64,000 nucleotides of DNA from Clusia tigrina (taxonomy: Eukaryota; Arthropoda; Insecta; Diptera; Clusiidae): NCBI GenBank assembly GCA_920105625.2, contig OV050031.1, positions 221,946,194 through 222,010,193 on the forward strand, in the 5' to 3' direction. A program made the translations under genes and the position numbers. The stretch's first letter is position 1, and each line of letters starts with the position of its first letter. Below, in pieces: positions 10,926 to 23,095 of this stretch. A model generated the notes under the pieces. That model worked only from the letters and a program-made list of their open reading frames with translations. It searched no databases and was not told the origin of the DNA.

Positions 10926-12339
10926 TATATATCTCTAACTAAGAATCTTGAGTAACAGCCATAAAAGGACCCAGCATCCTGTCCCTCTTTCAAGACTGTG
11001 TCTGCATATAATTTAGGTGCAGAATTTCTACCGTCATCTGGGTTGATGCATTTCTTATAAGTTTATTATATTTACCTCTTCTTTGACCTCTTCTGGGTTG
11101 TTGGAAGATGGACTCTGTAAATCCTTTTAGCTTTGAATATATGAACGACTTACGGAGCTTTTGTTCATCTTTTTTGTCTTGACCTCGTAACATATTCCTT
11201 TCCAATATGGTGTTCTCTCATCTTCCTCGCTCCCTGGACTCCTTCAACTACAAACTCCGTCTATGTCCGAGTACAGCAGGAACTGTGTACGTGACTCAAT
11301 CCAATACTCAAGCAATACATCCTCCGCATCAACATTTACATTCAATTAGGAAAAATCTTCATCACTTAATTAAGTCGCCATCGTCCAAGTTTCAGAGCCT
11401 CACAACGTGGCACGTGGCATTAACAGTGCAATAAAGTTTCCAGAGGAGCAATAAATGGGCGCCAGCAAGGGTCAATAAAGCAACGCCAACTCACAGGAAA
11501 CAGTCGATGCAATCTAAATGACAAAATGCACAATGTTGGCAATCTTCACTGCGTTGGAGGAGAGTTGATGTCATGGCAGCCAATTGTCGAGAGTACCAAA
11601 CCATGTTTATTTCTTCTCCTTTTCCTTCTCCTCCTCCGCCACTTACTTCCGCATGTGCGAGTGTACAGCAAATATTTACGCCAAAGATTTCAAACTATAA
11701 AGAAATGCGTTTGAATGAATGCGAATTTAATGGAAATTTCATTTGTTCCATTAACTTACAAAAATAAACATAAAAAATTCTATTTAGTTGGTTGCAATGA
11801 GTCGCATGAGCAGAGCAAATGGAAGCAGAACATTTCGGGGGAATTAATTTAAGCGAAATGATTTCATGCAGTTCGCTCTAAAATATTATTAAACAATTGC
11901 CAGTTTGCTGTGAGTGGTTAAAAATAGCCCCAGCAATTAACGAAAAAAACATTAATAATTTATTTAAACGACAATGTTAAAGCGGCGAAGGCAAATTGAG
12001 GCGCACGGACCAGCATCTTTGCGGTTGCTGAGCACTGAATTTGCATCATTTCCTAAATTACGAGTAAAGGGGCGTACAAAATTGAAATGAGTCACAAACA
12101 AAATTTTACACGCCACAACGGAGGCGCATGTAAATAAAAATGATGCTTAGTTCAGTCCAATTCAGTCGAATTCAATGACATGAGCAGCGCTATGGCGTGT
12201 GGAAGACAGTCTGATGCTCCTTCTTACTAAAACCAATAAGTTCTGCAGATATTGTTTTGAGTAGAGACTTCACGGAGATACGAGTACTTCGGTGCCAATT
12301 CCATAGTGCCCAGAACAAGTACGCAAAATGACTGCAAAA
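10926..12339. other. No gene recognised
   Basis: Mostly unique-looking DNA. Short frames at 11207-11767 lack domains. The 11750-12180 part is AT-rich with many homopolymer-like A/T runs. Confidence 0.5.
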
Positions 12340-13400
12340 TGGTTTCTATGGAGTGAAAGTAGAATGATGGAATCTTGGATCTTGTCTACCTAAGCTAGAT
12401 TGGGCTGATATTGTTAGAATCTACTATACGAGTATATTTCTTAAGAATGTTTTGTTGAAGTAATTCATTGCATATCACAAGGAAGAAAATATGTATTAAG
12501 TGCCTAATATAACTCACTCACCGTTATATCGCTCACTCTAACTTATAACTCACTCACAGTTATAACTCTCATTTTAATTTATGTCTCACTCACAGGTATA
12601 TCTCCCACTCTAATTTATAACACACTCACAATTATATCTTTCACTCTATGTCTCAATCACAGTTATAACTCCCACTCTCAGTTATATCTCACTCACAGTT
12701 ATAACTCTCACTCACTGTCATAACTTTCACTCTAACTTATATCTCACTCACAGTTATAACTCTCATTTTAATTTATGTCTCACTCACAGGTATATCTCCC
12801 ACTCTAATTTATAACACACTCACAATTATATCTTTCACTCTATGTCTCAATCACAGTTATAACTCCCACTCTCAGTTATATCTCACTCACAGTTATAACT
12901 CTCACTCACTGTCATAACTTTCACTCTAACTTATATCTCACTCACAGTTATAACTCTCAAATTAAATTTTGTCTTAATTACAGTTATCACTCTCACTCTA
13001 ATTTATGTCTCACTCATAATTACTCACTCTAACTTATGTCTCACTCACAGTTATATCTCTCATTCTAACTTTTATCTCGCTCACAGTTATATCTCACTAT
13101 AACTTATCTCTCACTCACAGTTATAACTCTCACTCTAACTTATATTTCATTCACAGTTATAACTATCACTCTAACTTATGTCTCACGCACAGTTATAATT
13201 CTCAAACTAAATTTTGTCTCAATTACAGTTATCACTCTGACTCTAATTTATGTCTCACTCATAATTACTCATTCTAACTTATATTTCGCTCACAGTTATA
13301 ACCCTCACTCTAATTTATGTTTCACTAATAATTATATTCTAACTTATATCTCGCTCACAGTTATAACTCTCACTCTGACGTATATCTCACTCTCATCATT
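12340..13400. repeat. 36-bp tandem array B with 194-bp higher-order duplication
   Basis: Same unit as array A (9560-10025) and the same left flank at 12365-12495. Inside the array, 12557-12750 and 12751-12944 look identical by eye, including rare variants such as 'ataacacactcacaatt', so a block of about five units was duplicated recently (or by an assembly error). The rest of the array is more diverged. Confidence 0.9.
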
Positions 13401-13418
13401 GTCTATCTTCAGTTTTTG

Positions 13419-13598
13419 CTTTCACCAAAGATAATCTGACACAGTAATATAACAAGATATATCAAAAAACTCTGGAGTGAAGTTTTGAGTTATATTTGGT
13501 GGCAAATCTCTGGCATTATAGCTGAAAACTGAATAACTCAAAACTTTCACTCAAAAGCGGTTTGATATATTTTGTTAGTATATTGGCTTTGGTGAAAG
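13419..13598. mobile_element. Palindromic MITE-like element
   Basis: Ends are inverted: 'ctttcaccaaag' at 13419-13430 and 'ctttggtgaaag' at 13587-13598. The match continues inward through 'gatatatcaaaaaactc' / 'gcggtttgatatatt' and 'gttttgagttat' / 'ataactcaaaac', giving arms of about 70 bp around a 45-bp centre. It sits at the right end of array B. Target duplications are not clear, so the superfamily is open. Confidence 0.6.
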
Positions 13599-13654
13599 TG
13601 TGGCCGTGATGTCCTTCAGAATGATAGTACCTACCTTTTGAATGACTTCTCCGT

Positions 13655-13700
13655 CACCAAGCGTGAGTGATATAACTGTGAGTGAGTTATGTTAGGGAAC
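13655..13700. repeat. Inverted fragment of the 36-bp array motif
   Basis: 'gagtgatataactgtgagtg' is the reverse complement of the array unit, placed just beyond the MITE-like element. It suggests array B is bounded by an inverted copy. Confidence 0.6.
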
Positions 13701-13714
13701 TAATTGGTATTTTG

Positions 13715-13870
13715 TTCTTCGTTAGGTTTAGGTTGGAGTGGCAGCAAGAAGCACACTTAGGCACAAATAATGGTCCATTGTGATACCACGGATGGGGCGT
13801 CGCACACGAACTGACCACCCAAGCCGAGTGTAGTTACCGCTTAGAGGGTGAGCGCCTGTTCTTCGTTATA
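13715..13870 (-). repeat. Retroelement 3'-tail fragment, minus orientation
   Basis: 'ttaggtttaggttggagtgg' followed by 'ggtccattgtgataccac' recurs in related form at 33590-33640, 37150-37230 and 58410-58450, and is the complement of the 'gctgcctaacctacc' end of the relic at 7160-7885. Confidence 0.45.
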
Positions 13871-14289
13871 TGCAATGAATAATTTTAGAAGACACTTTGC
13901 TCTCCTTACATGGAAGAGTGAATCTGCAGTTACTCCTACTAACCCTACTGACAGTAAACTCGGCTTATTATAGAGGACTGTAGATGTCTTAAAAAAAGCA
14001 TCTGTAACTTGGGCTTAATCCTTTTTAAATGGTGTCTTGGCGGTCATGCTACAATAAGGATGTGGTGTCATCATTATCTATGTATCCAATACTTTTACCC
14101 AAAGCCCAACATTGAAGTGTGGGAAAAGTTTCTATGAAATATGTCGTTATATCAATAGTGTGAGGGTTTCCAAAAAGTGAGTTCCACACCTTAGAGGCAT
14201 ACAAATCGAATGCAGAAGAGGGATTTCTATGCAACTTTTCAGAAACCACAGAAGTGCCGTTTGTCAAAAGGCAGACAACTGATGAATTT

Positions 14290-14760
14290 GTTCCACTTAA
14301 TCTTTATGGCGCCTTCTGCAAAGAGGTTAAGAGGTTATCTGGGCAGCATCTGAAAAGTCCTCGTAAACTGTGATCCACAACCAGGTCGCTTTGTGCACAG
14401 CCCTACAAAGATCGCTTTGAACTTTGGAGTTCAACGGCAGTACACGCGAGGAAGATGAGGCTCACAACCAATGATGGGTGTGGGAAATGAGAGGAAACAG
14501 ATTTCAAGGAAACCTTGGAACATCTCTTTTATTTCTGTCCTTCAATCGCTAGAGCACGCTTAAATACTTGGGAGCTCCCTGGTTTGGAGGACTAAAAGAG
14601 GTTTCAACCCTGGGAATGGCTCAAATTGTAAGGCTAGTAAAAACGTCTCCCTATTCAATCTCTACTTCCACAAGTCAAATATGGACACTCACCTGGAATC
14701 GCTAAGGACCCAACACGTCTTATTCAGTCAGCCAGTCTAACCTTACTTACCTTGCACTAC
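14290..14760 (+). pseudogene. Non-LTR retrotransposon C-terminal relic
   Basis: Plus-strand frames give KETLEHLFYFCPSIARARLN then an adjacent frame GLKEVSTLGMAQIVRLVK. This is the H-x4-C end of the C-terminal Cys/His motif and its following segment. The second part matches the relic at 24880-25270 (FDGVDEVSALGMISLLKFG), so they share a subfamily. The tail 'cagtctaaccttacttacct' resembles other 3' tails here. Confidence 0.65.
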
Positions 14761-15104
14761 TCCTATAAAGTCAGATTGTATTTGTAGAGGGATCTATTGA
14801 TCTACTTGGGATATTGTCTCCAGCATTAAACCATACAAGGCCCAAATTCTTGGGCTTAGGAACTTAGCCATAGGAGACATAATTGTATTCCTCAACCTCA
14901 TTAGGTCTAAACTGATCCGACTATTGCTTGATTTGGTGCCAAAGAATATTTATATCCCTAGTACCTGATCAGTTTTAGCTTTGGTTCCTTATAACCTGAT
15001 CTAATTTATTATCTAATTTATATAGATCAGAGCAGAGGGTTTAACCACACACACAGAATGTTCGACAATACTCAGACAAGGAACATTCGTCAACTACTCC
15101 AGTT
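14761..15104. other. No gene recognised
   Basis: AT-rich spacer between two relics; nothing further seen. Confidence 0.4.
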
Positions 15105-15700
15105 GCATACATAGATTAGATTAGATTGATTTAAGGGTGTTATGCATTGCGACCTGAAAGATCTATTGTGATGCTTCAGTTTATTTAAAAAGATGAGCTA
15201 GTCTCATCTATAGATCTTATATCAGGTTAATTTCCGACCGGAATTCAAGTATTTTGAAAGAATCAAATTGAGGGATCTTGCTCATATCTAAGGTATATTC
15301 TCCAAAACACCTGTGTCTTTTGTATGTCAAAGGTCTGTAGTCGGGTGCCAAAGGTACCCAGTCAGGTGCCAAAGGTCTGCAGTCAGGTGCAGTGATGTTT
15401 TCTCAATTTTTCTCCACAGAATCTACAGATGGCATCTGAAGATTCTCCCAACTTATTCATATGATAATGTCCGCTTAAAACGCCTGTGATGATTCTCAAT
15501 TTACTCCGAGGCATATTAATTAACTATTTGGCTCTTCTTAATCCCGGAAGATTTTTCCAGGTTTGACTTCTTTTTGCATCTGTGCAGTTCTTCACCAGAT
15601 CTCCAATGGCGTTGGATGATAGTCCACAGAAGGATTCCGGGCCGTTGAACTGAGAGGCCGTGGCTTTCCTTGTTAAGCTATCAACCTACTCATTTCCCTA
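15105..15700 (-). pseudogene. Non-LTR retrotransposon 3' relic (RNase H end, Cys/His domain, tail)
   Basis: On the minus strand from 15700: VDSLTRKATASQFNGPESFC (end of RNase H plus the GPExFCG linker), CTDAKRSQTWKNLPGLRRAK, KLRIITGVLSGHYHMNKLG, then ICRFCGEKLRKHHC, which keeps a CxxC pair. It ends in the shared tail at 15115-15250 ('acctgaaagatctattgtg' on the plus strand), tying the tail copies to an RNase H-bearing lineage. A stop lies after RRAK, and frames shift after the Cys motif. Confidence 0.8.
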
Positions 15701-17030
15701 GCTCCGCAATTTATATGTCTACCTCCTTCTACAGATCCCAGAGTCATTCGGCGCCTCTAACAAACCTGGATTGAACTCATCTCGCATCTCTTCAATGGGC
15801 ACCTCCTTCTATTATGCTTATAAAGGACCAACAAATGCACTGCTCTGTGAAATCCTTAAAGTCCATAAATAATGCCGTAAAATGCTTCATCAAACCCAAT
15901 TTTATGCTACACCTTAAAAATCAATTAATCTGCGTTCAAATGAGTTTTTCCTCTCATAAAGCAAGTCAGTTTATTTGCAGACAGACACCCACCCGCCGCG
16001 AGTGGACGGCCCGGCCCGGCCCGACCCAGCCGTTCAGATACACCCTGCATTAATGTGCGCCATAAATTTGCACTGCCGCCAACATAAATTTCACTTTTGC
16101 AAATATTTCAGACGTGAATGCATTAAATTTTGTGCGGCGGACGACTCGGATCCAACCAACCAACCCCCAACCAACCCCCAACGAAACCTAAGTAAAAAGT
16201 TTACGTTTCCAATTTGGATCAATGCCAAATTAGCAGCAAAAACAACAACAAAACAAAAATTGTGTTTAAGTCAAAATATTGGGAAAAAACAATCGCACAA
16301 AAACAGTTTCACGGTTGGAAAATAAGTTTTCGTTTTGCAAAAAGCTGCGATGCCAAAATTTGCACACCAAAAAAACATAAATAAATAAACAAAAGCGAAA
16401 CTAACTTAAAAAAGCACACACACTCACACAGAGAAAGAAACAAAACATCATCAGCACAGGAAATTTGCACAGCCGCATTTCGGTAATATTATCATTGGGG
16501 GGTTGGGTAAGCTCAGCGAGCGGGTAAACACCAATGTTGTTGTTGTTGTTATTGTTGTATTACACCCGCATTTGATGGCTCGGCGGCAGATTTGTTGCTC
16601 CGTCAATCATTTTCGCTGTTTAATGTGTTTACTTGTGTCGATTGCGAACGGGGAATTTTCGCTTTTCACTTTTTATGGCTCCTAATTGCATAGTTCGGCA
16701 ACTATTTGGGTGGAATAATTGAGGTCATTGTGTAAAAGGAAGATAACGTGCGTGGGAACTTACCTTATGATAATGGTGGGCCCTCAAAGTAGGCTAAATG
16801 GGTTAAGATTATATATAAGTGGCTGCTTACCTTAGCCCAACACTTGTACCCAACCCCAATAAGAGCCATGATGATAGGAGTACATAATTGAATCCTCACT
16901 ATGAGGATGCACCAGAAGCTCCTCATGTAATGTAATTACAAATGGTAAAAGTTCTCCGACACCTGTGGCTTTCAGGTCCCTAAGTTTAGTGAACAGAATG
17001 AGCAACTCACTGATGAATACTCCCAGAGAA
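15701..17030. other. No gene recognised
   Basis: Includes GC-rich 15990-16040 ('cggcccggcccggcc') and a (GTT)n patch at 16533-16558. Frames at 15814-16325 encode Pro/Thr/Gln/Lys-rich peptides without domains. Confidence 0.5.
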
Positions 17031-17033
17031 TAG

Positions 17034-17865
17034 ATGGGGAGTTCTCTTTTCTTGTCCTACTCATTGCCGCAGTATTCCTACAGAATTTGGATCGTTTTTT
17101 CTTCTCCTACTTATCCCTGCAAGTTTTACAATAGTCATGAAGTGGAATATAAAGGATATACTTCCCAAGATATCAGAGAATATGAATGGGTTTTCTTCTC
17201 GTATTCATCCTCGCATTATTCCCCGTAGTCATGAAAGGGAATATAATTCTCATTATATCAGAGAATACGGATAGTTTATTTTCTTTTCTGCCCGATAATT
17301 TATAGAGATTTTCTTCCCCTACTCATCCCCACAGTATTCCCCGCAGGTTCTTTACAAGTCACGTTATGGAGAATGAAGAATATACTTCCCAATATATCAG
17401 AGAATGATGACTAGAGATATGGATAGTTTCTTCTTTTGCTCCTCATCCCTGTATTATTCCCTGATAATTTGGATAGTTTTTTCTTCTCCTGCTCATCCCT
17501 GCTGTATTTCCCGCGAGTTCTGTACAAGTCACGGTATGGAGAATGAAGAATATACTTTACAATATATCAGAGAATACGTATAGTTCTTCTCCTCGCAGTA
17601 TTCGTAGATAATTCGTTTGTTCTTCTCCTATTCATCTCCGCAAGTTCTACAAAAGTCATGAAATTGAATATAAAGGATATACTTCCCAAGATATCAGAGA
17701 ATATGAATAGTTTTTGCTTTTCGTACTCATCTCCGCAAATTCCTAGATTCTATTTTCGTCTTCTACTCATCCTCGCAGTATTCCCCGAAGCTATTGCAAA
17801 AGCCATGAAATGGCTAATAGGGGATAGAAATCTCAAGATCATACCACGAATATGGTTTCACTAAG
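17034..17865. repeat. Degenerate tandem repeat around 'atatcagagaat'
   Basis: The string 'atatacttcccaagatatc' with 'agagaatatgaat' and 'ttcttctcctactcatccc' recurs near 17155, 17255, 17385, 17550 and 17670, at irregular spacing of about 100-165 bp. Old, diverged array; no coding meaning seen. Confidence 0.7.
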
Positions 17866-18244
17866 GTTATGAAACGCGATAGCAGATCCGGACCATGGTG
17901 TCAACCAAATTTGCAAAACACAGACTATAACTGTATCAGTCAGGTATATGCTGGGATTTTAACACATAAACCTGGATTATGATATGAAGCACCTCTTCAT
18001 TGGATGCAGATATAGCAGTTCTTTAGTATAATATAGTATTGTATAGTATAGTACTCCCAGTATTATTCATTATGCGTACTCTGATTCATATCTTCCACTG
18101 TTCTTATACAACTCACCAATATTGTAATATTAGTGTAGTGATATGAGTCCGTAGGTTATTTTATATCTACTTCTAAGATGTTGAGAGGAGCAATACAATT
18201 CCATATCCCTAAGAAATCCCCATAGCATCTTCAGTTTCTAGAAA
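17866..18244. other. No gene recognised
   Basis: AT-rich with a short TATAG patch near 18025-18050, the same motif as the array at 6625-6902. Confidence 0.4.
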
Positions 18245-18492
18245 TTGCAGACACCGCAGCTAAAGCACTCAACCTGTGTGATCCAATGCACTCAATCTGT
18301 GTCCACTCTCACCAAATCTAAAACAATCAACCAACTTGTCTCCATACACTCACAGGTTCTAATGCACTCAACCTGTGCCCGCACTATCTCTGGATCCAAT
18401 GCACTCAACCTGTCCCCACACTATCACCGGATCCTATGCACTCAGCTTGTGTTCCCACACTCGCCGGATCTGATGCACTCAACCTGCCGCAC
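18245..18492. repeat. Tandem repeat, about 44 bp x 5
   Basis: Units share 'gatccaatgcactcaacc' then 'tgtgcccacactatcacc' with substitutions. Confidence 0.8.
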
Positions 18493-19569
18493 AATCAGAT
18501 GATAATAGTATTGAAAGTCATGCTTAAATAGGGCACCAAAATTGCCCCGCGCTCACCTTGCATGGTGCAAAATTAGCCATCGACTTACAAATCGTTTTCA
18601 CTAATTCCTTCTTTCTTCGTTAACCTCTGCACTGATTTTGTGGGTAGTCGCTGGACAATGTTTAAACATATTCCACGCACACCAAACGCCAAATGGAAGG
18701 CGTACAAGTGAGAGTCAGGGGTCAAAAACAAGTCATAAGTTAATGCCGCTGAGCAAAATAGCCTTAGATCGACTTTTGTCAAGCCACAACGAGGCGGGCA
18801 CTTTTGGTTTCTTCGAACACACGACGACCTGAAGCCAGGTGTCTGTCCAAGCATTCAACCATCCAACCATCCAACCGAATGCATCCGTCCATCCATGTAC
18901 TTGAATTTGCTTACAAACGTTGCTATTGATTGGTATTTGCCACAAAAACGTGACATTGCATTGCAACAAAAAGCGGTGCGAAGCAGCAACGAAAACAAAG
19001 ACAAAAGAAAACACCCCTCAGCGTTTTTTGCAATCGATTATTTTGTCAGCAGTTTTGCAGAAGAGTGGCATGTGCATGCCACCACACATGGCACCACCAA
19101 CGCTTGGGTAAATTAGCGCTGCACGAATAATGAATAATCGCGAAAATGTGCGCGACTACGAGTATCGGGTGCGAGTACCGAAAAGAGCGAGTGTCAAAGC
19201 ACGACCTGCAGGGGTATTGCTCTATTAGAAGCCTTCGCCAGCCTTGACATAGTAGCGATACAACAGACACTTTAATAACGGCAGATCAGGGTCAATAATT
19301 GACCTCAATAATTGACCAACAGAGCAATTTCGACACTGATTAACTGAAAAGTTTTGTCTGTATATGCACACAGTGATCGCCTGTCACTAATGAACAAAAT
19401 CCTGCCGCCACAACGATTTCAAAAGGACAGGATAGCGCCTGAAGCGCAAAGGAAATGCACTGCCAAAAGTTAGAGTATATGCTGGACAACGTGGTAGAAG
19501 AGCAAGGTACTGCAGAACAGCGAATAATGGTAGTTAGCATATCAAAGCATATCACTAATGCATGTGATA
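18493..19569. other. No gene recognised
   Basis: Unique-looking DNA with a 'ccatccaaccatcc' patch near 18855-18895. Overlapping frames on both strands have no recognised domain. Confidence 0.45.
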
Positions 19570-20045
19570 CACAGCCATTGAGGGGAAATCCAGAAGATCA
19601 CGTTACTGGGCGTCACTACCAAAACTCAGACAATCCAAGCTCATGATTGGGGACTACAACTCAAAACGTCCAGTTCTATATCTACAGTTAAGCAAAAACA
19701 ATTTAAGAACTGTGACAGGTCGCTTCACACGCCACTGTCATTTAAGAAGCCACCACATGAAACTGGGACTCTCATCAGTAAACACGTGCACGGAGGCAGA
19801 AGAAACACCAGAGCACCTTCTAATGAACTACGAAGCCTTAACTCGCAGTAGGAAGAAATATCTGGGACATTACTGTCCCGAAGGCAGAGACATTAAGCCA
19901 ATGAACCCTAACTCAGTGCTAAGTTTCCTTAGAACTGTTGGACAAATCGAATACCTTTAATAGGTACATGCAGGAGGAGTACAATAGATCAAATTGATCG
20001 AGGTACATTTCCGTATTGATTTCATTCATTCATTCATTAAATGGA
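19570..20045 (+). pseudogene. Non-LTR retrotransposon C-terminal domain with (TTCA)n tail
   Basis: A plus-strand frame at 19643-19960 encodes NLRTVTGRFTRHCHLRSHHM, a KLGLSS turn, CTEAEETPEHLLM and RSRKKYLGHYC. This aligns with residues ~880-950 of the element at 30333-33248 (LLTGHCKL; C-x-x-C; EHILC; RRRHKYLGSG), but the paired cysteines are partly lost. About 65 bp after the stop comes 'cattcattcattcattaa', which looks like the element's 3' repeat tail. Truncated at the 5' side near 19570. Confidence 0.75.
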
Positions 20046-20217
20046 GCCTTGCCTAGGAAAGGAAGAAGAAATGTGAGGACACACATGTTTTGGTGGATGG
20101 AAACCACTGCCTACCTACGTAAAGGATGCCACAGGATCCACTAAGCTATGAGATTGCATTGACTCATTCTTAAACCCACTAGATTTTTATGGTTATAGTG
20201 GGACTCATTCTCATAAG

Positions 20218-20286
20218 GATTGAATTATCTCTTGGACCATTGAATTATCTCTTGGACCATTGAATTATCTCTAAGACCGTTGAAGA
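20218..20286. repeat. 20-bp repeat x 3
   Basis: 'ggaccattgaattatctctt' repeated three times with one variant copy. Confidence 0.85.
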
Positions 20287-20289
20287 AAA

Positions 20290-21779
20290 CTTCAACTGTA
20301 CTTTTTTAAATTATATTAATAATAATAATTTATTATAATTAAGGATAAAAGCAGCTTTGGCTGTCAAGGATTTCTGCATCTTTACTTGTTTATTCCCTTA
20401 AATTTTTCCAAACGAATACCCAGAGTAAATTGTGAGAAAACTCGAATACTCGAATAACCTATGCAAATATTTCGAGAACCCTAACACAAGAGCGCATGCA
20501 TAAACACTTGCAGACCGGCAACAACAACAAGAACTACGACGACAACAACAACAACAACAATAATAATAACAACGACACTACCAGCAACAAAAACTGGAAC
20601 GTGCAACAAAAAGGTTCGAGCAAAACCAATGTAATGTGAAATGACAATGATGATAACACTTTTGATTTTACGGCTGAAATAATAATCTGCATAACACGAG
20701 GAAGGCCTCGTACCAGAACTTTGGGTGCTTTGGGTCCCCTCACAATTGGCGAAGTGTGTGCACGCATATGCCAGGCTTTGAAGTCACACCGTCACCGACA
20801 CCGTTAGCGACACCGCCCCGGAGACCAGCACCCGCTACTGACAATATGGGGATGGCAATGAACTTTGCGATCGCTCGGCACTCAGCACTCGACGAGCGGT
20901 TATGCCAAAAACAAAAGGTGGAAAATGTGAAATTTTAAATGGCAGCTTCAGCTTTTTTACATGGCCATAATAACGCTTTTTGCCACACGTACTTGGCGTT
21001 TATTGCCAACGGTCCGGAGTCAATGACTTCACGCACACCTCATTAAGGTATGTGTGTGAGTGTGAGATTGTCTACTTTAAAGTAGAAACAACTGCCCTCA
21101 CTTAAAGCAGACTCCGCGTCTTTCTGTTGCGAGTAATTATTTTAAATGGTATTTAAAAATTGGTGTTTCCCAAATTCGCCACATCTGTCCCGCTGGCAGT
21201 GGCTCTGACACTACTCTATTTGAACAGGCTACGCTCATCGGTTTGCATTGAACTTCATTTACCGGCAATTGAGAGTATGTGGCGCACACTCGGTGTTTGG
21301 CTACACATGTTGTGCAACTTTGCAGACTGCGCTGGTGTTGTGCTGACAGTTGTAGCGATGCTGGACAGGGGTGGAATTGGTTTATTATGTTGAAGGGCCC
21401 TGGCAATGCAATACACAAAAAACTTGTGAACAGAAATATTTTCAGTACAATTTGATGGTCTTTTAATACTCGTAATCAGAGACTAAAGGAGTAAAAGGAT
21501 AAATATGATCATTTTGTGGAATCATCTGTCAATTATATGGATATTAAATACAATACTGAATCTGTCAGAGAAGTACCAAGAATTCTCGTAGGTAAAAAAA
21601 AATGTATTTATCACTTAAATTTAGAGGTTCTCCTCTATTAATTAACACAAAATCCTCAGGCGCAGGGGCAGGTGCTGATCTGAAAGAACAAGATGCCAAA
21701 TAGCTGGACTAACCTGGCCTGAAATAAACTTCAAGCGCTCAAAAGACGTATTATCTAAATACACAAAGTATAGGAACCG
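20290..21779. other. No gene recognised; CAA/AAT patch
   Basis: A (CAA)n/(AAT)n patch lies at 20518-20575. The 20600-21420 part is less AT-rich with short frames on both strands and no recognisable domain. Confidence 0.45.
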
Positions 21780-22310
21780 TCGTAAGTGTCCTATCGGGAC
21801 ACTGGACCCTGGGTACTCATCGTAGTAGGCTGGGGACTACCTTAAATTACTTCTGCTGGAGTTGCATGGAGGAGGAGGAGCGAGACTCAATTGAACATCT
21901 GTTATGTGCATGTCTAGCGCTTCCAGAAGGAGGCCTACTTTCCTGGGTGACTACTTTCAGAACTCTTTGGGAGATATTCCAAATAAAAAAATAAGCTCCA
22001 TCAACTGCTTCATAAAAAGCTCCAAATGTCTCGACCTTTGAAAGGGATTGCGACTTGCGTCTCATGCAGTATCACAAAGGTCAATCATGGCCTAAGTGTG
22101 CCTCTCTGGCGATCGTTAAACCTTCATAGGACAGACCTACTTAATGCGTTAGATGTATGCCCAACGAACGAATAATTGGGTCTTTGGAACACTTCTTAGA
22201 GGCTGTCGCTGGTATGACGTTCCGGACTTTCTGTCTCATGCAGTATCACGAAGGGCCAACCATGGCCTAAGTGTGGTATTCTGCCGACTGGTAAATCTAC
22301 CTACCTACCT
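21780..22310 (+). pseudogene. Non-LTR retrotransposon C-terminal relic plus repeated tail
   Basis: At 21848 the plus strand reads YFCWSCMEEEERDSIEHLLC then ACLALPEGGLL: a complete C-x2-C-x9-H-x4-C type motif. Downstream GDIPNKKISSINCFIKSS and 'catgcagtatcacaaag' match the relic at 5430-5650. A second partial copy of the tail is at 22225-22310 ('catgcagtatcacgaagg'), suggesting a tail duplication or a second insertion. Confidence 0.7.
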
Positions 22311-22479
22311 TTAGATTTCCATCTTCAGAAGCAGTCCCACTTAATACGTTACAGTCGAGGCAATGAAGGAATAATTGATTCTTTGGAACTCTTCTTAGAG
22401 ACTGTCGCTAGTATGACTTTCCGGACATTCTGATTATTTGCTTTTATGACTTAAATGGGCTCACAAAGTCTCCTACGAA

Positions 22480-22870
22480 GTGGGTATTTGGATTTGGGAA
22501 ACACTTTTTGGGTTTTATGGGACCAAATCTGATGAATACTTTGATGGGTCCACGATATTCATTCAGTTAATGGTCTTAAACTCTCCGCAAAAAAACGCCG
22601 TCAATATCTCGGTCGTTTGGGAAACACTTTTGGGGTTTAACGTGGCCATACCTAATTTACTACGTTGATCGGTCCGTGATATTCGTTGAGTTAATGGTCT
22701 GAAATTCTCCGCAAAAAACCGCCGTCATTATCTCGGTTGTTTGGGAAATACTTTTCGGGTTTTACGGAGCCATATCTGATGACTACGTTGATGGGTCCGT
22801 GATATTCGTTGAGTGTATGGTAAAAAATGCTCCGCCATTATCTCAATATAATATTCAATATATATTTCTT
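22480..22870. repeat. Tandem repeat, about 125-130 bp x 3
   Basis: Units start near 22486, 22616 and 22739 with 'gtttgggaaacactttt' and share 'gggtccgtgatattcgttga' and 'cgccgtcattatctcgg'. Confidence 0.9.
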
Positions 22871-23021
22871 CCATAGTTATGACGTTTTGTAGCGTATCTT
22901 CTTTGAAATTGTCTGTCTAATCACTGTCCGATAATATTGATTGTTTGTCTCTCAGGTAAGAATTCCCAGTGGACAACGTCATGATAGCCAAAGACACCAG
23001 TCAACATGACTTGGATTTCCA

Positions 23022-23095
23022 AGCGACTCTGATGAGTCTTGCGGCGACTCTGATGAGTCTTGCGGCGACTCTGATGAGTCTTGCGGCGACTCGTG
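23022..23095. repeat. 21-bp repeat x 3
   Basis: 'gcgactctgatgagtcttgcg' repeated exactly or nearly three times; a short leading and trailing partial unit is present. Confidence 0.9.
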
